The notes under the pieces: model-generated | The model's input: only the letters and a program-made list of their open reading frames with translations | Databases searched by the model: none | What the model was told of the DNA's origin: nothing | NCBI GenBank assembly: GCA_902761825.1 | Contig: CACWLY010000004.1 | Span: 1 to 57,266, forward strand | DNA from: an uncultured Eubacteriales bacterium | GTDB lineage: Bacteria > Bacillota > Clostridia > Christensenellales > Aristaeellaceae | DNA: 57,266 nucleotides | Reading direction: 5' to 3' | In this document: positions 34,271 through 43,905 of the stretch, one piece after another | Layout of the letters: each line of letters starts with the position of its first letter | How positions within the stretch are numbered: the first letter of the stretch is position 1 | Position numbers and translations under genes: made by a program

Positions 34271-36287
34271 ATTTTCCGTGTTTCAGATGCTCTCTGCGGC
34301 GTCTGTGCTGCGGCTGCGGCTTGTCAGCGGGCTTGCTGCCCTTGAGCTCGAACAGCTTGTCGCGCAGCTTCGCGGCCTTCTCGAAATCCAGGCTGCCCGC
34401 GGCGGCCAGCATCTGATCCTCCAGCTGTTTCATCAGCTCCTGCAGCTCCTGCTCGTCCATGCCGTAACGGCGCGCGTCGCTTTCGGCCTTGTCGGTGATC
34501 TCCAGCAGCTCGCGCACGGCGTTTTTCACCGACTGCGGCGTGATCCCGTGTGCTTCGTTGTAGGCTTCCTGCACGGCGCGGCGGCGGTTGGTCTCGTTGA
34601 TGGCGTATGTCATGCTGTCGGTCAGCGCGTCGGCGTACATCACTACGCGCCCTTCGGCGTTGCGGGCTGCGCGGCCGATGGTCTGCACCAGGCTGGTTTC
34701 CGAGCGCAGGAAGCCTTCTTTGTCCGCGTCCAGGATGGCGACCAGCGACACCTCGGGGATATCCAGGCCTTCACGGAGCAGGTTGATGCCCACCAGTACG
34801 TCGTACGCGCCGAGACGCAGATCGCGGATCAGCTCCATGCGTTCCATGGTCTGTATATCGGAATGCAGGTAGCGCACGCGCACGCCGTTTTCCCGCAGGT
34901 AATCCGTCAGGCTTTCGGCCATTTTCTTTGTCAGCGTAGTGACGAGCACGCGGTCGCCGCGACCCACGGTTTCGTTGATTTCGCCGAGCAGGTCGTCCAC
35001 CTGCCCGGCCGCGGGACGCACGATGATCTTCGGATCGATCAGGCCGGTGGGGCGGATCAGCTGTTCCACCGTCTGCAGGCTGTGTTCCGCCTCGTAGGGC
35101 CCGGGCGTCGCGGATACGAATAATACCTGGCCGATGCGCGCTTCAAATTCCTCGAAGCGCAGCGGCCGGTTGTCAAACGCGCTGGGCAGACGGAAACCGT
35201 ACTCCACCAGCGCGGTTTTCCGGGCGCGGTCGCCGTTATACATGGCGCGGATCTGCGGGATCGTCTGATGGCTTTCGTCGATGAATACGATGAAATCCCT
35301 GGGGAAATAATCCAGCAGCGTAAACGGCGCGTCGCCGGGCTTCCGGCCGTCAAAGTACCGGCTGTAGTTTTCAATCCCCGTGCAGAAACCGATTTCGCGC
35401 AGCATTTCTATATCATACCGCGTGCGCTGCCGGATTCGCTCGGCTTCCAGCAGCTTGCCCTCGGACGTGAATTTTTCCGCCTGCTTTTGCAGATCCTCTT
35501 CAATGTGCGCGATGTTCTGTTCGCGCTCGACGGCGCTTGTGGCGTAATGCGTTGCCGGATAAATGGAAATGTGCTGCAGGGTGTGCACGGCTTTGCCGGT
35601 CGTGGGGTTGATTTCGCTGATCCGGTCGACCTCGTCGCCGAAAAACTCCACGCGGATGCCGTTGTCGCTCATGCTGGCCGGCATGATCTCCACCACGTCT
35701 CCGCGCACGCGGAAGGTGCCGCGCGTAAAGCTGATATCGTTGCGCGTAAACTGGATGTCGATCAGATTGCGCAGCAGGTTATCCCGCCCGACGGTCATGC
35801 CGGGGCGCAGGCTGATCATCTGATTGGTATATTCGCTGGGATCGCCCATCGAATAAATGCAGCTTACCGAGGCCACAATGATCACGTCCCGGCGCTCCTG
35901 CAGGGCGGCGGTCGCGCTGTGGCGCAGCCGGTCGATCTCATCGTTCACCGAGGAATCCTTTTCGATATAGGTATCGCTGGACGCGATATACGCCTCCGGC
36001 TGATAATAATCGTAATACGACACGAAATATTCCACGGCGCTGTCGGGAAAAAACGCCTTGAATTCCGAGCACAGCTGCGCCGCCAGCGTTTTGTTGTGCG
36101 CGATGACAAGCGTCGGACGCTGGATCTTTTCGATCACCGAAGCCATGGTGAAGGTTTTGCCCGAACCGGTCACGCCCAGCAGCGTCTGCGCTTTCAGACC
36201 CTTTTTGAAGCCCTCGGCAAGGGCCTCGATGGCCTGCGGCTGGTCTCCGCTGGGGGAATAAGGCGCTTTTAAAACGAACTGCCCCAT
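34269..36287 (-). CDS. uvrB: UvrABC excinuclease subunit B
   Basis: Damage-verifying helicase of nucleotide excision repair, 672 aa from the ATG at 36287, which has AGGAG 5 bases before it; longer starts have no such site. Walker A is '[13 protein letters not shown]' near residue 40. The beta-hairpin that probes DNA includes '[11 protein letters not shown]'. Walker B/DEAD is 'VFIDESHQT'. Helicase motifs V and VI are '[19 protein letters not shown]' and 'QTIGRAARN'. A UVR coiled-coil domain sits at the C-terminus ('[20 protein letters not shown]'). uvrA and uvrC are not in the window. The promoter is good and has a palindrome at the transcription start. Confidence 0.97.
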   Translation of the reverse strand: MGQFVLKAPYSPSGDQPQAIEALAEGFKKGLKAQTLLGVTGSGKTFTMASVIEKIQRPTLVIAHNKTLAAQLCSEFKAFFPDSAVEYFVSYYDYYQPEAYIASSDTYIEKDSSVNDEIDRLRHSATAALQERRDVIIVASVSCIYSMGDPSEYTNQMISLRPGMTVGRDNLLRNLIDIQFTRNDISFTRGTFRVRGDVVEIMPASMSDNGIRVEFFGDEVDRISEINPTTGKAVHTLQHISIYPATHYATSAVEREQNIAHIEEDLQKQAEKFTSEGKLLEAERIRQRTRYDIEMLREIGFCTGIENYSRYFDGRKPGDAPFTLLDYFPRDFIVFIDESHQTIPQIRAMYNGDRARKTALVEYGFRLPSAFDNRPLRFEEFEARIGQVLFVSATPGPYEAEHSLQTVEQLIRPTGLIDPKIIVRPAAGQVDDLLGEINETVGRGDRVLVTTLTKKMAESLTDYLRENGVRVRYLHSDIQTMERMELIRDLRLGAYDVLVGINLLREGLDIPEVSLVAILDADKEGFLRSETSLVQTIGRAARNAEGRVVMYADALTDSMTYAINETNRRRAVQEAYNEAHGITPQSVKNAVRELLEITDKAESDARRYGMDEQELQELMKQLEDQMLAAAGSLDFEKAAKLRDKLFELKGSKPADKPQPQHRRRREHLKHGK

Positions 36288-36304
36288 AAAAACTCCTGAA
36301 ATGA

Positions 36305-36316
36305 GAATATATATTC
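36305..36316. promoter_or_regulatory. Perfect 12-bp palindrome at the uvrB transcription start
   Basis: GAATATATATTC spans about +1 to +12 of the predicted uvrB transcript. It looks like an operator. It departs from the usual Gram-positive LexA box (GAACnnnnGTTC) by T for C in each arm, so a LexA role is only possible. Confidence 0.4.
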
Positions 36317-36322
36317 GCATTG

Positions 36323-36351
36323 ATTGTAGCATAGCATCCTGATTTTGGCAA
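36323..36351 (-). promoter_or_regulatory. Sigma-A promoter of uvrB
   Basis: On the minus strand TTGCCA (36351-36346) and TACAAT (36328-36323) are 17 bases apart, about 36 bases before the start codon. Confidence 0.72.
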
Positions 36352-36522
36352 GCGTAAAGATGTGCCACGGATCGGCGCGAAAGGCGGGCAAATAGGCGGC
36401 ATACCTGCCTTTATCCGGCTGGAAGCGCGTTTTTACGCAGTTTTTAAAGCGAATGCGACAAAAAAACCGGCGCACACTGAGGCTGTCGGCAAAGGCCGAC
36501 GCTGCTTTGGAGGTGGATTTCC

Positions 36523-37779
36523 ATGCCGGTTTATACCATACGTCCGTCGCTTTCGCTGCGCGGCGAAGTGACGGTCAACACTTCAAAAAACGCCGTGCTG
36601 CCGATCATGGCGGCGGCTTTGCTCTGCAATACGCCGGTCACGCTTCGCGAAGTGCCCGAACTGACCGATGTGGACAGCATGGCGCGGGTGCTGTCCGCAT
36701 GCGGCGCGAAGGTGGAGAAAAGCGGCCGCGAGCTCACGATATCCGTCCGTCAGCTATTGTCTCCACGGGACGCCGCCGTCATGCGCAGGCTGCGGGCTTC
36801 CGTTCTCGTGCTGGGGCCGCTGTGCGCGCGGACCGGAGAAGCCGAGGTTCCGCTGCCCGGCGGCTGCGCGATCGGACAAAGGCCGATCGATATTCACTTG
36901 CGCGGGCTGAAGGCGATGGGAGCGGAAGCGGCGCAGGAAAACAACCTGGCCGTCGCCCGCGGGCGGTTGACGGGCGGAAGCATCTATCTGGATTTTCCGA
37001 GCGTCGGAGCCACCGAAAACCTGGTGATGGCGGCTTCGCTCGCGCATGGCGTGACGCGGATCGAAAACGCCGCGAAGGAGCCGGAAATCATCGACCTGTG
37101 CGATTTCCTTATTCGCTGCGGGGCGCGGATCCTGGGCGCGGGAACGGGAACCATCGTGATCGACGGCGTAAGGCAATTGAACGGAACCGAGTATACGCCA
37201 ATCCCGGACCGCATCGAGGCGGGCACGCTGGCCTGCGCCGCGGCGCTGACCGAGGGAAGCATCCTGCTTTCCGGCGCGCGAAGCGACCATCTGCGCGCGC
37301 TGCTGTTCAAGCTGCGGGAAAGCGGCGTGCTGGTGCAGGAGGACGCCCGCGGACTGTGCCTTCGCGGCCGCGCGCGGCGGGCCGTGGACGTGCGAACGCT
37401 GTCTTATCCGGGATTCCCGACCGATCTGCAGGCGCCGATGATGACGGTGTGCTGCAAAGCGAAAGGACAGAGCGTCTTTCTGGAAACGATCTTTGAAAAC
37501 CGGTATATGCACGCCGTCTCCCTGTGCCGGATGGGCGCCGACATACGCACGGAAGGCCGCATGGCCGTGGTGAACGGGGGACAGCCGCTTTACGGCTGCA
37601 CGGTGGAAGCCACCGATCTGCGGGCCGGAGCGGCGCTCATGCTGGCCGGAATGATCGCGGAGGGCCAGACCGAGCTGGTGGACGAGGCAGGGCATATCGA
37701 CCGGGGATACGAGCGGCTGGATCAAAAGCTGGCGCAGCTTGGAGCCGATATAGAAATCAGCGATGGAAAGCCGCGTTGA
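36523..37779 (+). CDS. murA: UDP-N-acetylglucosamine 1-carboxyvinyltransferase
   Basis: First committed step of peptidoglycan synthesis: transfers enolpyruvate from PEP to UDP-GlcNAc in the cytoplasm. 418 aa, the usual length. Lys22 ('TSKNAVLP') and the catalytic loop Cys115 ('LPGGCAIGQRPIDIH') match the E. coli numbering exactly, so fosfomycin sensitivity would be expected. 'AKEPEIIDLCDFL' and 'AALMLAGMIAEGQT' are further family blocks. GGAGG lies 9 bases before the ATG. No promoter is obvious in the 235 bases between it and uvrB, though a GTCGGC/GCCGAC hairpin precedes the ribosome site. Clostridia often have two MurA copies; this could be either. Confidence 0.96.
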   Translation: MPVYTIRPSLSLRGEVTVNTSKNAVLPIMAAALLCNTPVTLREVPELTDVDSMARVLSACGAKVEKSGRELTISVRQLLSPRDAAVMRRLRASVLVLGPLCARTGEAEVPLPGGCAIGQRPIDIHLRGLKAMGAEAAQENNLAVARGRLTGGSIYLDFPSVGATENLVMAASLAHGVTRIENAAKEPEIIDLCDFLIRCGARILGAGTGTIVIDGVRQLNGTEYTPIPDRIEAGTLACAAALTEGSILLSGARSDHLRALLFKLRESGVLVQEDARGLCLRGRARRAVDVRTLSYPGFPTDLQAPMMTVCCKAKGQSVFLETIFENRYMHAVSLCRMGADIRTEGRMAVVNGGQPLYGCTVEATDLRAGAALMLAGMIAEGQTELVDEAGHIDRGYERLDQKLAQLGADIEISDGKPR

Positions 37780-37804
37780 CAAAGGCTCCGCGCTTTATTA
37801 TAAT
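37776..37804 (+). promoter_or_regulatory. Full-consensus sigma-A promoter overlapping the murA stop
   Basis: TTGACA (37776-37781) and TATAAT (37799-37804) are 17 bases apart, a perfect match. The -35 begins one base before the TGA of murA. It drives the unknown membrane protein at 37830. Confidence 0.85.
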
Positions 37805-37829
37805 GAACCAAAGACAAAAGGGGGCGGCT

Positions 37830-38573
37830 ATGAAAGCATTCCGTTTGATCGTGATCATTCTGCTGACGGCGGCTGTGCTGCTGGCGATCTGCGCGCCTTC
37901 CATGCTTCGGGGCATCGTTCCGGACGCGTATATCGACATGGCCTGCATGGATGAATTCCCGCTGCTCAACGTATGCGGAAGGATCGCCCGGCAGCTGATG
38001 GACGTGTTTCACGGGCATCGTCAGGTGACGGCCGATATCGTGACGAACGCGTTGGGAGACCATTTTCTCGATGAACTGATATCGCTGCTCATGGTCGCCA
38101 TGCTGACGATCCCGGTTTCCATGCTGCTTGGCCTGCTGCTCTATAAGCCGCTGTATCAGGGCTTCGCGTTAAAGGGAATATTGTATGTTTCGCTGAATCT
38201 GTGCAGCGTCATGATCGCGTGGATCATATACAGGCAGGTTTATTTCCGCTATCTCATCGAAGGCGTGATCAAGCAGTATATCAGCGATGAAACGATACAG
38301 GCGGTTACGAACTACATAACGCAAGTGGCCTCCGCCGCCCTGATCGGCGCCGTCGCGATCAAGATCGCCGTCGCCGTGGTCGCGGCGCGACTGGTGCTTA
38401 ACAAGATCGTCATGCCCATCATCGGCACGCTGATCCGCACGCTGCTGTTTGCCTTCCTCACGGCGGAGATCATGCTGCTGCAATACAACCCGGATCAATG
38501 GACGGTCCTTGCGCCGATGATGCTCGGCACGCTGATACTGAGCGGCGTCAGCGACAGCATTTTCGGGAGCTGA
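37830..38573 (+). CDS. Unknown integral membrane protein
   Basis: I do not recognise this 247-aa protein. The start is the ATG at 37830, 8 bases after a GGGGG site and 26 bases after a consensus promoter; longer frames run back into murA. TM1 is at residues 5-25. After an outside region with 'CMDEFPLLNVCGRIARQLMD' come about five further helices, including 'LISLLMVAMLTIPVSMLLGLL' (shortened to 'LMVAMLTIPVSMLLGLL') and 'LIGAVAIKIAVAVVAARLVL'. The layout is somewhat like CvpA-family proteins, but I see no firm match. It has its own promoter and terminator, so it is a single-gene unit. Confidence 0.75.
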   Translation: MKAFRLIVIILLTAAVLLAICAPSMLRGIVPDAYIDMACMDEFPLLNVCGRIARQLMDVFHGHRQVTADIVTNALGDHFLDELISLLMVAMLTIPVSMLLGLLLYKPLYQGFALKGILYVSLNLCSVMIAWIIYRQVYFRYLIEGVIKQYISDETIQAVTNYITQVASAALIGAVAIKIAVAVVAARLVLNKIVMPIIGTLIRTLLFAFLTAEIMLLQYNPDQWTVLAPMMLGTLILSGVSDSIFGS

Positions 38574-38589
38574 GCGGGTTTTCTTTCAC

Positions 38590-38620
38590 CGTCCCGGCAT
38601 GGCGGCCGGGGCGTTTTTTT
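38590..38620 (+). terminator. Rho-independent terminator after the membrane protein gene
   Basis: A 9-bp stem CGTCCCGGC/GCCGGGGCG (one T-G pair) with a 6-base loop is followed by seven T. Confidence 0.88.
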
Positions 38621-38640
38621 GATAAGTTTTTTTCTGAGTC

Positions 38641-38669
38641 TTGTAATTCCATAAAAAGTATGCTAACAT
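38641..38669 (+). promoter_or_regulatory. Extended -10 promoter of the dprA operon
   Basis: TTGTAA (38641-38646), 17 bases, then TAACAT (38664-38669) preceded by TGC, an extended -10. It lies 80 bases before the dprA start. Confidence 0.6.
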
Positions 38670-38689
38670 GTCCAAATGAATGTGAATGC

Positions 38690-38707
38690 GTTTTCCTTAA
38701 GAAAAAC
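38690..38707. promoter_or_regulatory. Near-perfect 18-bp palindrome in the dprA leader
   Basis: GTTTTCCTTAAGAAAAAC has one mismatch between its 9-bp arms and lies between the dprA promoter and the start codon. It is a possible operator or a weak hairpin. Confidence 0.4.
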
Positions 38708-38748
38708 TCGTTCATTTTCATATTGAATCTGTTTGGATGGGAGTATTT

Positions 38749-39852
38749 ATGCGCACATATACCCGTGAACAGGTATATCGGATCGCGCTGCAGTGCGCTC
38801 ATTCTCTTTCCTGGCGGCAGCAGCAGACGCTGCTGGAGGCCTTCGGCAGCGCGGAAAACGCGCTGACATGTCTGGACGGCAGGGTGGAGGAAATAATCGG
38901 CGGCAAAGCGCTGGAGGAGCTGCGTCAGATACGCAGGATGGGCGCAAGGCAGCTGATCGACCGGCTGAACGCCTGCGAAGCGCAGGTGGTTTTCCGGGAG
39001 GATGCCGGGTATCCCGCGCTGCTTCGCGAGATCCCCGATCCGCCGCACGCGCTCTTCGTGCGCGGAACGCCGATGGCGGACGAAAAAAGCGTGGCGATCG
39101 TCGGCTCGCGCCGGGATACGCGCTACGGGCGGACGCAGGCGTATCAGATCGCCCGCGATCTGGCCGCTGCCGGGATCACCGTGGTCAGCGGCCTGGCCCG
39201 CGGGATCGATACAGCCGCCCATGAAGGCGCGCTGGCGGGCGGAGGCCGCACGGTCGCGGTGATGGGCAACGGCATCGATACGATCTATCCAGAGGAGAAC
39301 AAGGACCTCGCGCAGCAGATCATCGATCACGGCGGGGCGGTGCTTACCGAATTTCCCTTCGGCTCGGAACCGCTCGCCTATCATTTTCCCATACGAAACC
39401 GCATCATCAGCGGCATCAGCGCGGCCATCCTGCTGATCGAGGGACACGCGCGGAGCGGCACCATGATCACGGCGGGATACGCCGCCGAACAGGGCAGGGA
39501 GGTCTTTGCTCTGCCAGGGCAGGTGGACGCGCCCGGAAGCGCCGCGCCGCTCGCCCTTCTGCGGGACGGAGCCGGTATATGCACCTGCGCCCGGGATATA
39601 CTGGTAGATATGGGATGGGTTTCCGGAGAGGAAAAAGCCGAACAGATCGGGATCGCGGCGGTCCGGCTGGAAAACCTGAGCGAAACGCAGCGCCGCATCG
39701 CGCTTTTGATGCTGGACGAACCCAAACGCTTTGAAGAACTGACGGCGGAAACCGGCCTCGCGCCCGATGAGCTGTCGGCCGAGCTTACGATGATGGAGCT
39801 GGACGGCATATGCGAAGCGCGCGCGGGCAAAATGTACGCGCTGAAAGGATAA
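38749..39852 (+). CDS. dprA: DNA-processing protein DprA (Smf)
   Basis: Loads RecA on incoming single-stranded DNA during transformation. 367 aa from the ATG at 38749, which has GGGAG 5 bases upstream; an ATG at 38737 is possible but has no good site. An N-terminal helical (SAM-like) region is followed by the Rossmann domain with 'VAIVGSRRDTRYG', 'VVSGLARGIDTAAHEGAL' and 'AVMGNGIDTIYPEEN'. A C-terminal winged-helix domain lies at about 300-367. It heads the conserved dprA-topA-trmFO-hslVU order of Firmicutes. Competence cannot be inferred from dprA alone. Confidence 0.94.
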   Translation: MRTYTREQVYRIALQCAHSLSWRQQQTLLEAFGSAENALTCLDGRVEEIIGGKALEELRQIRRMGARQLIDRLNACEAQVVFREDAGYPALLREIPDPPHALFVRGTPMADEKSVAIVGSRRDTRYGRTQAYQIARDLAAAGITVVSGLARGIDTAAHEGALAGGGRTVAVMGNGIDTIYPEENKDLAQQIIDHGGAVLTEFPFGSEPLAYHFPIRNRIISGISAAILLIEGHARSGTMITAGYAAEQGREVFALPGQVDAPGSAAPLALLRDGAGICTCARDILVDMGWVSGEEKAEQIGIAAVRLENLSETQRRIALLMLDEPKRFEELTAETGLAPDELSAELTMMELDGICEARAGKMYALKG

Positions 39853-39879
39853 TATTTTTTTATCGGAGGATTATAGAAC

Positions 39880-41997
39880 GTGGCTGCTACCAAACTTGTT
39901 ATCGTGGAATCGCCTGCAAAGGCCCGCACCATCGCGAAATTCCTGGGAAGAGGCTATAAAGTGGAAGCCTCGCAGGGACATGTGCGCGATCTGCCAAAGT
40001 CTCAGCTTGGCGTGGACGCGGATAAGGATTTTGAACTGAAATACATCACCATTCACGGAAGGGGGAAGATCCTGGCCAAGATCCGCAAGGAGGCCAAGGC
40101 TGCGAGCAAGATCTACCTCGCAACCGACCCGGACCGTGAAGGTGAAGCGATATCCTGGCATCTGGCGCAGACCCTGGATATGGACCTGAACTCGCCCTGC
40201 CGCATCGAATTCCATGAGATCACCAAGAAAGCGGTCTCCAATGCCATCGAGCACCCGCGCACCATCGATATGGGCCTCGTGGACGCGCAGCAGGCGCGCC
40301 GCGCGCTCGACCGTCTGGTGGGCTATACGATCAGCCCGCTGCTTTGGGCCAAAATCAAGAAGGGCCTGTCCGCGGGTCGCGTGCAGAGCGTGGCTACCCG
40401 GATGGTGGTCGAGCGCGAGCAGGAGATCGAATCCTTTATCCCGGAAGAATACTGGGATATTACCGCCCACGCCGTACTGCCCAACGCGCGCGGGCGCAAG
40501 ACGACTTTCCGCGCCCGCCTGGTCACGCTGGACGGCAAAAAAGCCGTGATGAACAACGAGCAGGAGATGCTTTCGGCCCGCGCGCGGGTGGAAAAGGCGT
40601 CCTTTACGGTGCGGGAGATCAAAAACGGAGAAAAGAAAAAGCAGCCCGCGCCGCCCTTTACCACGTCGTCCCTGCAGCAGGAAGCCGGCCGCAAGCTGAA
40701 CTTCACCACCCAGAAAACCATGCAGGTGGTGCAGCAGCTGTACGAAGGCATCGAATTGGAAAAAGAGGGCATGCAGGGCCTTGTCACCTATATCCGTACC
40801 GACTCGGTCCGCGTCAGCGAGGAAGCGCTGACGGACGCGCGCGCCTTTATCGGCGAAACCTACGGCGACAATTACCTGCCTGCCGAACCCAATATCTATA
40901 AAGGACGCAGCAATGCCCAGGACGCTCACGAGGCGATCCGTCCCACGGACGTGTACCGCACGCCCGAGAGCATCAAGGGATCGCTGACGAAGGAACAGTT
41001 CCAGCTGTACCGCCTGATCTATTCGCGGTTTGTTGCAAGCCAGATGAACAACGCGCTCTACGACACGATGACCATGGAAATCGCGGGCGACGGCGTCGGC
41101 CTGCGCTTCTACGGCGAGCATAAACGCTTTTCCGGCTTTACAACCATTTACGAGGAAAGCAGCGACGATGCGGAAGAGGTCAGCGAAACCGTTCTGCCGC
41201 AGATGGCCGAAGGCGACGCGGTCACTATTCAGAGCATCGACAGCGACCAGCACTTTACGCAGCCGCCCGCCCGCTATACCGAAGCGTCCCTGGTGCGCAT
41301 GCTGGACGAAAAAGGCATCGGCCGTCCTTCCACTTACGCGCCCACGATTACCACCATCATCGCCCGCGGCTATGTGACAAGGGAGAACAAGCGGCTCTTC
41401 GCCACGGAGCTGGGCCGCATGGTGACCAACGTGATGACGCAGTATTTCGCCGATATCGTGGATACTGAGTTCACCGCGCAGATGGAAGACAAGCTGGACG
41501 CCATCGAAACGGGCAGCGTGGAATGGAAGCAGGTGCTTCGCGAGTTCTATCCGCCCTTCAAGGAGACGCTGGAGAAGGCCGAAAACTCCATCGAAAAGGT
41601 GGAAATCAAGGATGAGCCGAGCGATGTGATCTGCGACAAATGCGGCGCGAACATGGTTTACCGCGTGGGCCGCTACGGCAAGTTCCTCGCCTGTCCCAAT
41701 TTCCCGGATTGCCGCAACACCATGCCTGTGCTCAATTACATCGAGGCAAAATGTCCCAAGTGCGGCGGACGCCTGTTGGAGAAGACGAGCAGGAAAAACC
41801 GCAAATTCTACGGCTGCGAAAACTTCCCGGCCTGCGATTTTGTCAGCTGGGATCTGCCGGTAGATGAGCGCTGCCCCAAGTGCGGAAGCTATATGACGCT
41901 CAAACGCAGCGGAAAGGGCGAGCAGTGGCATCTGTGCGCCAACGAGACCTGCCGCCATCGCGTGGAGGTAAAAGCGCCCGCGGAGGGGATCGAATGA
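39880..41997 (+). CDS. topA: DNA topoisomerase I
   Basis: Type IA enzyme that relaxes negative supercoils. 705 aa, starting at a GTG with GGAGG about 11 bases upstream. The TOPRIM domain begins '[19 protein letters not shown]' and carries the metal site '[14 protein letters not shown]'. The active-site Tyr is in '[14 protein letters not shown]' near residue 305. Three C4 zinc ribbons close the protein: 'CDKCG...CPNFPDC', 'CPKCG...CENFPAC' and 'CPKCG...CANETC'. The 3' end overlaps the trmFO start (ATGA). Confidence 0.97.
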   Translation: MAATKLVIVESPAKARTIAKFLGRGYKVEASQGHVRDLPKSQLGVDADKDFELKYITIHGRGKILAKIRKEAKAASKIYLATDPDREGEAISWHLAQTLDMDLNSPCRIEFHEITKKAVSNAIEHPRTIDMGLVDAQQARRALDRLVGYTISPLLWAKIKKGLSAGRVQSVATRMVVEREQEIESFIPEEYWDITAHAVLPNARGRKTTFRARLVTLDGKKAVMNNEQEMLSARARVEKASFTVREIKNGEKKKQPAPPFTTSSLQQEAGRKLNFTTQKTMQVVQQLYEGIELEKEGMQGLVTYIRTDSVRVSEEALTDARAFIGETYGDNYLPAEPNIYKGRSNAQDAHEAIRPTDVYRTPESIKGSLTKEQFQLYRLIYSRFVASQMNNALYDTMTMEIAGDGVGLRFYGEHKRFSGFTTIYEESSDDAEEVSETVLPQMAEGDAVTIQSIDSDQHFTQPPARYTEASLVRMLDEKGIGRPSTYAPTITTIIARGYVTRENKRLFATELGRMVTNVMTQYFADIVDTEFTAQMEDKLDAIETGSVEWKQVLREFYPPFKETLEKAENSIEKVEIKDEPSDVICDKCGANMVYRVGRYGKFLACPNFPDCRNTMPVLNYIEAKCPKCGGRLLEKTSRKNRKFYGCENFPACDFVSWDLPVDERCPKCGSYMTLKRSGKGEQWHLCANETCRHRVEVKAPAEGIE

Positions 41998-43292
41998 AAG
42001 CGGCGGTGATCGGCGCGGGGCTTGCGGGCAGCGAAGCGGCCTGGCAGCTGGCCGAGCGCGGCGTAGACGTTACGCTGTATGAAATGAAGCCGCAGCGCAT
42101 GAGCCCGGCGCATAAAAGCCCGCTGTTCGCCGAACTGGTATGCAGCAATTCGCTGCGCTCCGACCGATTGCAGAACGCTGTCGGACTGCTCAAGGAGGAA
42201 ATGCGCCTGCTCGATTCGCTGGTGATGCGCGCGGCCGATCGGGCGCGCGTGCCCGCGGGCGGCGCTTTGGCGGTGGATCGGGAAAGCTTCTCCGGCTATA
42301 TTACCGAAACGCTGCGCAGCCATCCGCATGTCGAGGTTGTTGAAAAAGAGATAACGGATATCCCGGAAAGCCCTGTGATCATCGCCACCGGCCCGCTGAC
42401 CAGCGACGCGATGGCAGAGCGGATCGCCGCGCTGCCCGGCATGAGCACGCTGCATTTCTACGACGCCGCAGCGCCGATCGTTATGGCCGATTCGCTGGAC
42501 ATGCGGAAGGTATTCCGCGCTTCCCGCTACGGACGCGGCGACGACTATCTCAATTGCCCAATGGATAAGGAGCAATACGACGCCTTTGTGGAAGCGCTGC
42601 TGACAGCTGAGACGGCGCCGGTGCACGGCTTTGAGGAAAACATGGTGTTCGAGGGCTGCATGCCGGTGGAATCCATGGCGAGACGGGGGCACATGGTGCT
42701 GGCTTTTGGCCCCATGAAGCCCGTGGGCCTGCCCGATCCGCGCACGGGAAAGGACGCCTATGCCATCGTGCAGCTGCGGCAGGACGACGCGGCGGGCAGC
42801 ATGTACAACCTGGTCGGCTTTCAGACGAGGCTTAAATTCGGCGAGCAGAAGCGCGTGTTCGGCATGATCCCCGGACTGGAAAACGCGGAGTTTGCCCGTT
42901 ACGGCGTCATGCACAGAAACACCTTCCTGCAAAGCCCCGGCCTGCTGGACCGCACGTATCAGATGATCAGCCGTCCCGGCACCTATTTTGCGGGACAGAT
43001 GACCGGGGTGGAAGGCTACGTGGAAAGCGCGGCAAGCGGCCTGCTTGCCGGCATGTCGCTGGCGGACCGTCTGAACGGAAAAGAACCCGCGGACTTTGGA
43101 ACGGCCACCGCGATCGGCGCGCTGGCGCATTATGTTTCCACGCCGAACGCCGATTTTCAGCCGATGAACATCACCTTCGGCCTGATCGATCCCCTGGATA
43201 AGCGCGTGCGCAACAAGGCGCAGCGGTATGAGCTGATCAGCCAGCGGGCGATCGGCATTGTGCGGGATCTGAGCGGAAAATCGGACAGTTGA
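41994..43292 (+). CDS. trmFO: Folate-dependent tRNA m5U54 methyltransferase TrmFO
   Basis: FAD enzyme that makes 5-methyluridine at tRNA position 54 using methylene-tetrahydrofolate. 432 aa from the ATG at 41994, which overlaps the topA stop and has GGAGG 7 bases before it; any longer frame is topA sequence read out of frame. The FAD-binding start is '[20 protein letters not shown]'. '[20 protein letters not shown]', '[12 protein letters not shown]' and '[20 protein letters not shown]' are family signatures. Co-transcribed with topA. Confidence 0.97.
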   Translation: MKAAVIGAGLAGSEAAWQLAERGVDVTLYEMKPQRMSPAHKSPLFAELVCSNSLRSDRLQNAVGLLKEEMRLLDSLVMRAADRARVPAGGALAVDRESFSGYITETLRSHPHVEVVEKEITDIPESPVIIATGPLTSDAMAERIAALPGMSTLHFYDAAAPIVMADSLDMRKVFRASRYGRGDDYLNCPMDKEQYDAFVEALLTAETAPVHGFEENMVFEGCMPVESMARRGHMVLAFGPMKPVGLPDPRTGKDAYAIVQLRQDDAAGSMYNLVGFQTRLKFGEQKRVFGMIPGLENAEFARYGVMHRNTFLQSPGLLDRTYQMISRPGTYFAGQMTGVEGYVESAASGLLAGMSLADRLNGKEPADFGTATAIGALAHYVSTPNADFQPMNITFGLIDPLDKRVRNKAQRYELISQRAIGIVRDLSGKSDS

Positions 43293-43369
43293 GCCGATAT
43301 ATATTGCAGGATAACCGATTTTGACATACAGTGAAGCTGTCCCCAAATAAAACAAAGGAGATAAGACAG

Positions 43370-43903
43370 ATGGCAATGATGGGAACCACGATCTGCGCCG
43401 TCAAGCGCAACGGCAAAATAGCCATTGCGGGAGACGGACAGGTCACCATGGGTGAAAATACCATATTTAAAAACAGCGCAAAGAAAGTAAGGCGCATATA
43501 CAACGATAAGGTCGTGACCGGCTTTGCCGGCAGCGTGGCCGACGCGTTTTCGCTGTGCGAGCGCTTTGAGGAGCGGCTCAACCAGTGCAACGGCAGCCTC
43601 GAACGGGCGGCGGTATCGCTGGCTCAGGATTGGCGCGCCGACAAGGCCATGCGTCAATTGCAGGCCATGATGATCGTGGCCGATAAGGAAAACATGCTGA
43701 TCATATCGGGCACCGGCGAGGTCATCGATCCGGACGACGGCATCTGCGCCATCGGTTCGGGCGGCAATTACGCGCTTGCGGCGGCCCGCGCGCTGATGGA
43801 AAATACCGAGCTTTCCGCCGCGGAGATCGCCGAAAAGGCGCTGCGCGTTGCCGCGTCCATCTGCGTATTCACAAACGATCATATCATCGTGGAGGAGGTC
43901 TGA
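43370..43903 (+). CDS. hslV: ATP-dependent protease subunit HslV (ClpQ)
   Basis: Proteolytic chamber of the HslUV complex. 177 aa from the ATG at 43370, with AAAGGAG 9 bases upstream; the longer frame from 43331 lacks a site. The catalytic N-terminal Thr lies in '[20 protein letters not shown]' (the TT after Gly), so a short propeptide must be removed. '[14 protein letters not shown]' and '[12 protein letters not shown]' are typical. The usual xerC gene between trmFO and hslV is absent. The stop lies 2 bases before the hslU start. Confidence 0.95.
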   Translation: MAMMGTTICAVKRNGKIAIAGDGQVTMGENTIFKNSAKKVRRIYNDKVVTGFAGSVADAFSLCERFEERLNQCNGSLERAAVSLAQDWRADKAMRQLQAMMIVADKENMLIISGTGEVIDPDDGICAIGSGGNYALAAARALMENTELSAAEIAEKALRVAASICVFTNDHIIVEEV

Positions 43904-43905
43904 AC

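Noticed and set aside
39871..41958. 695-aa frame antisense to topA
   Set aside because: topA is complete with TOPRIM, the active Tyr and zinc ribbons. The antisense frame has no motif.
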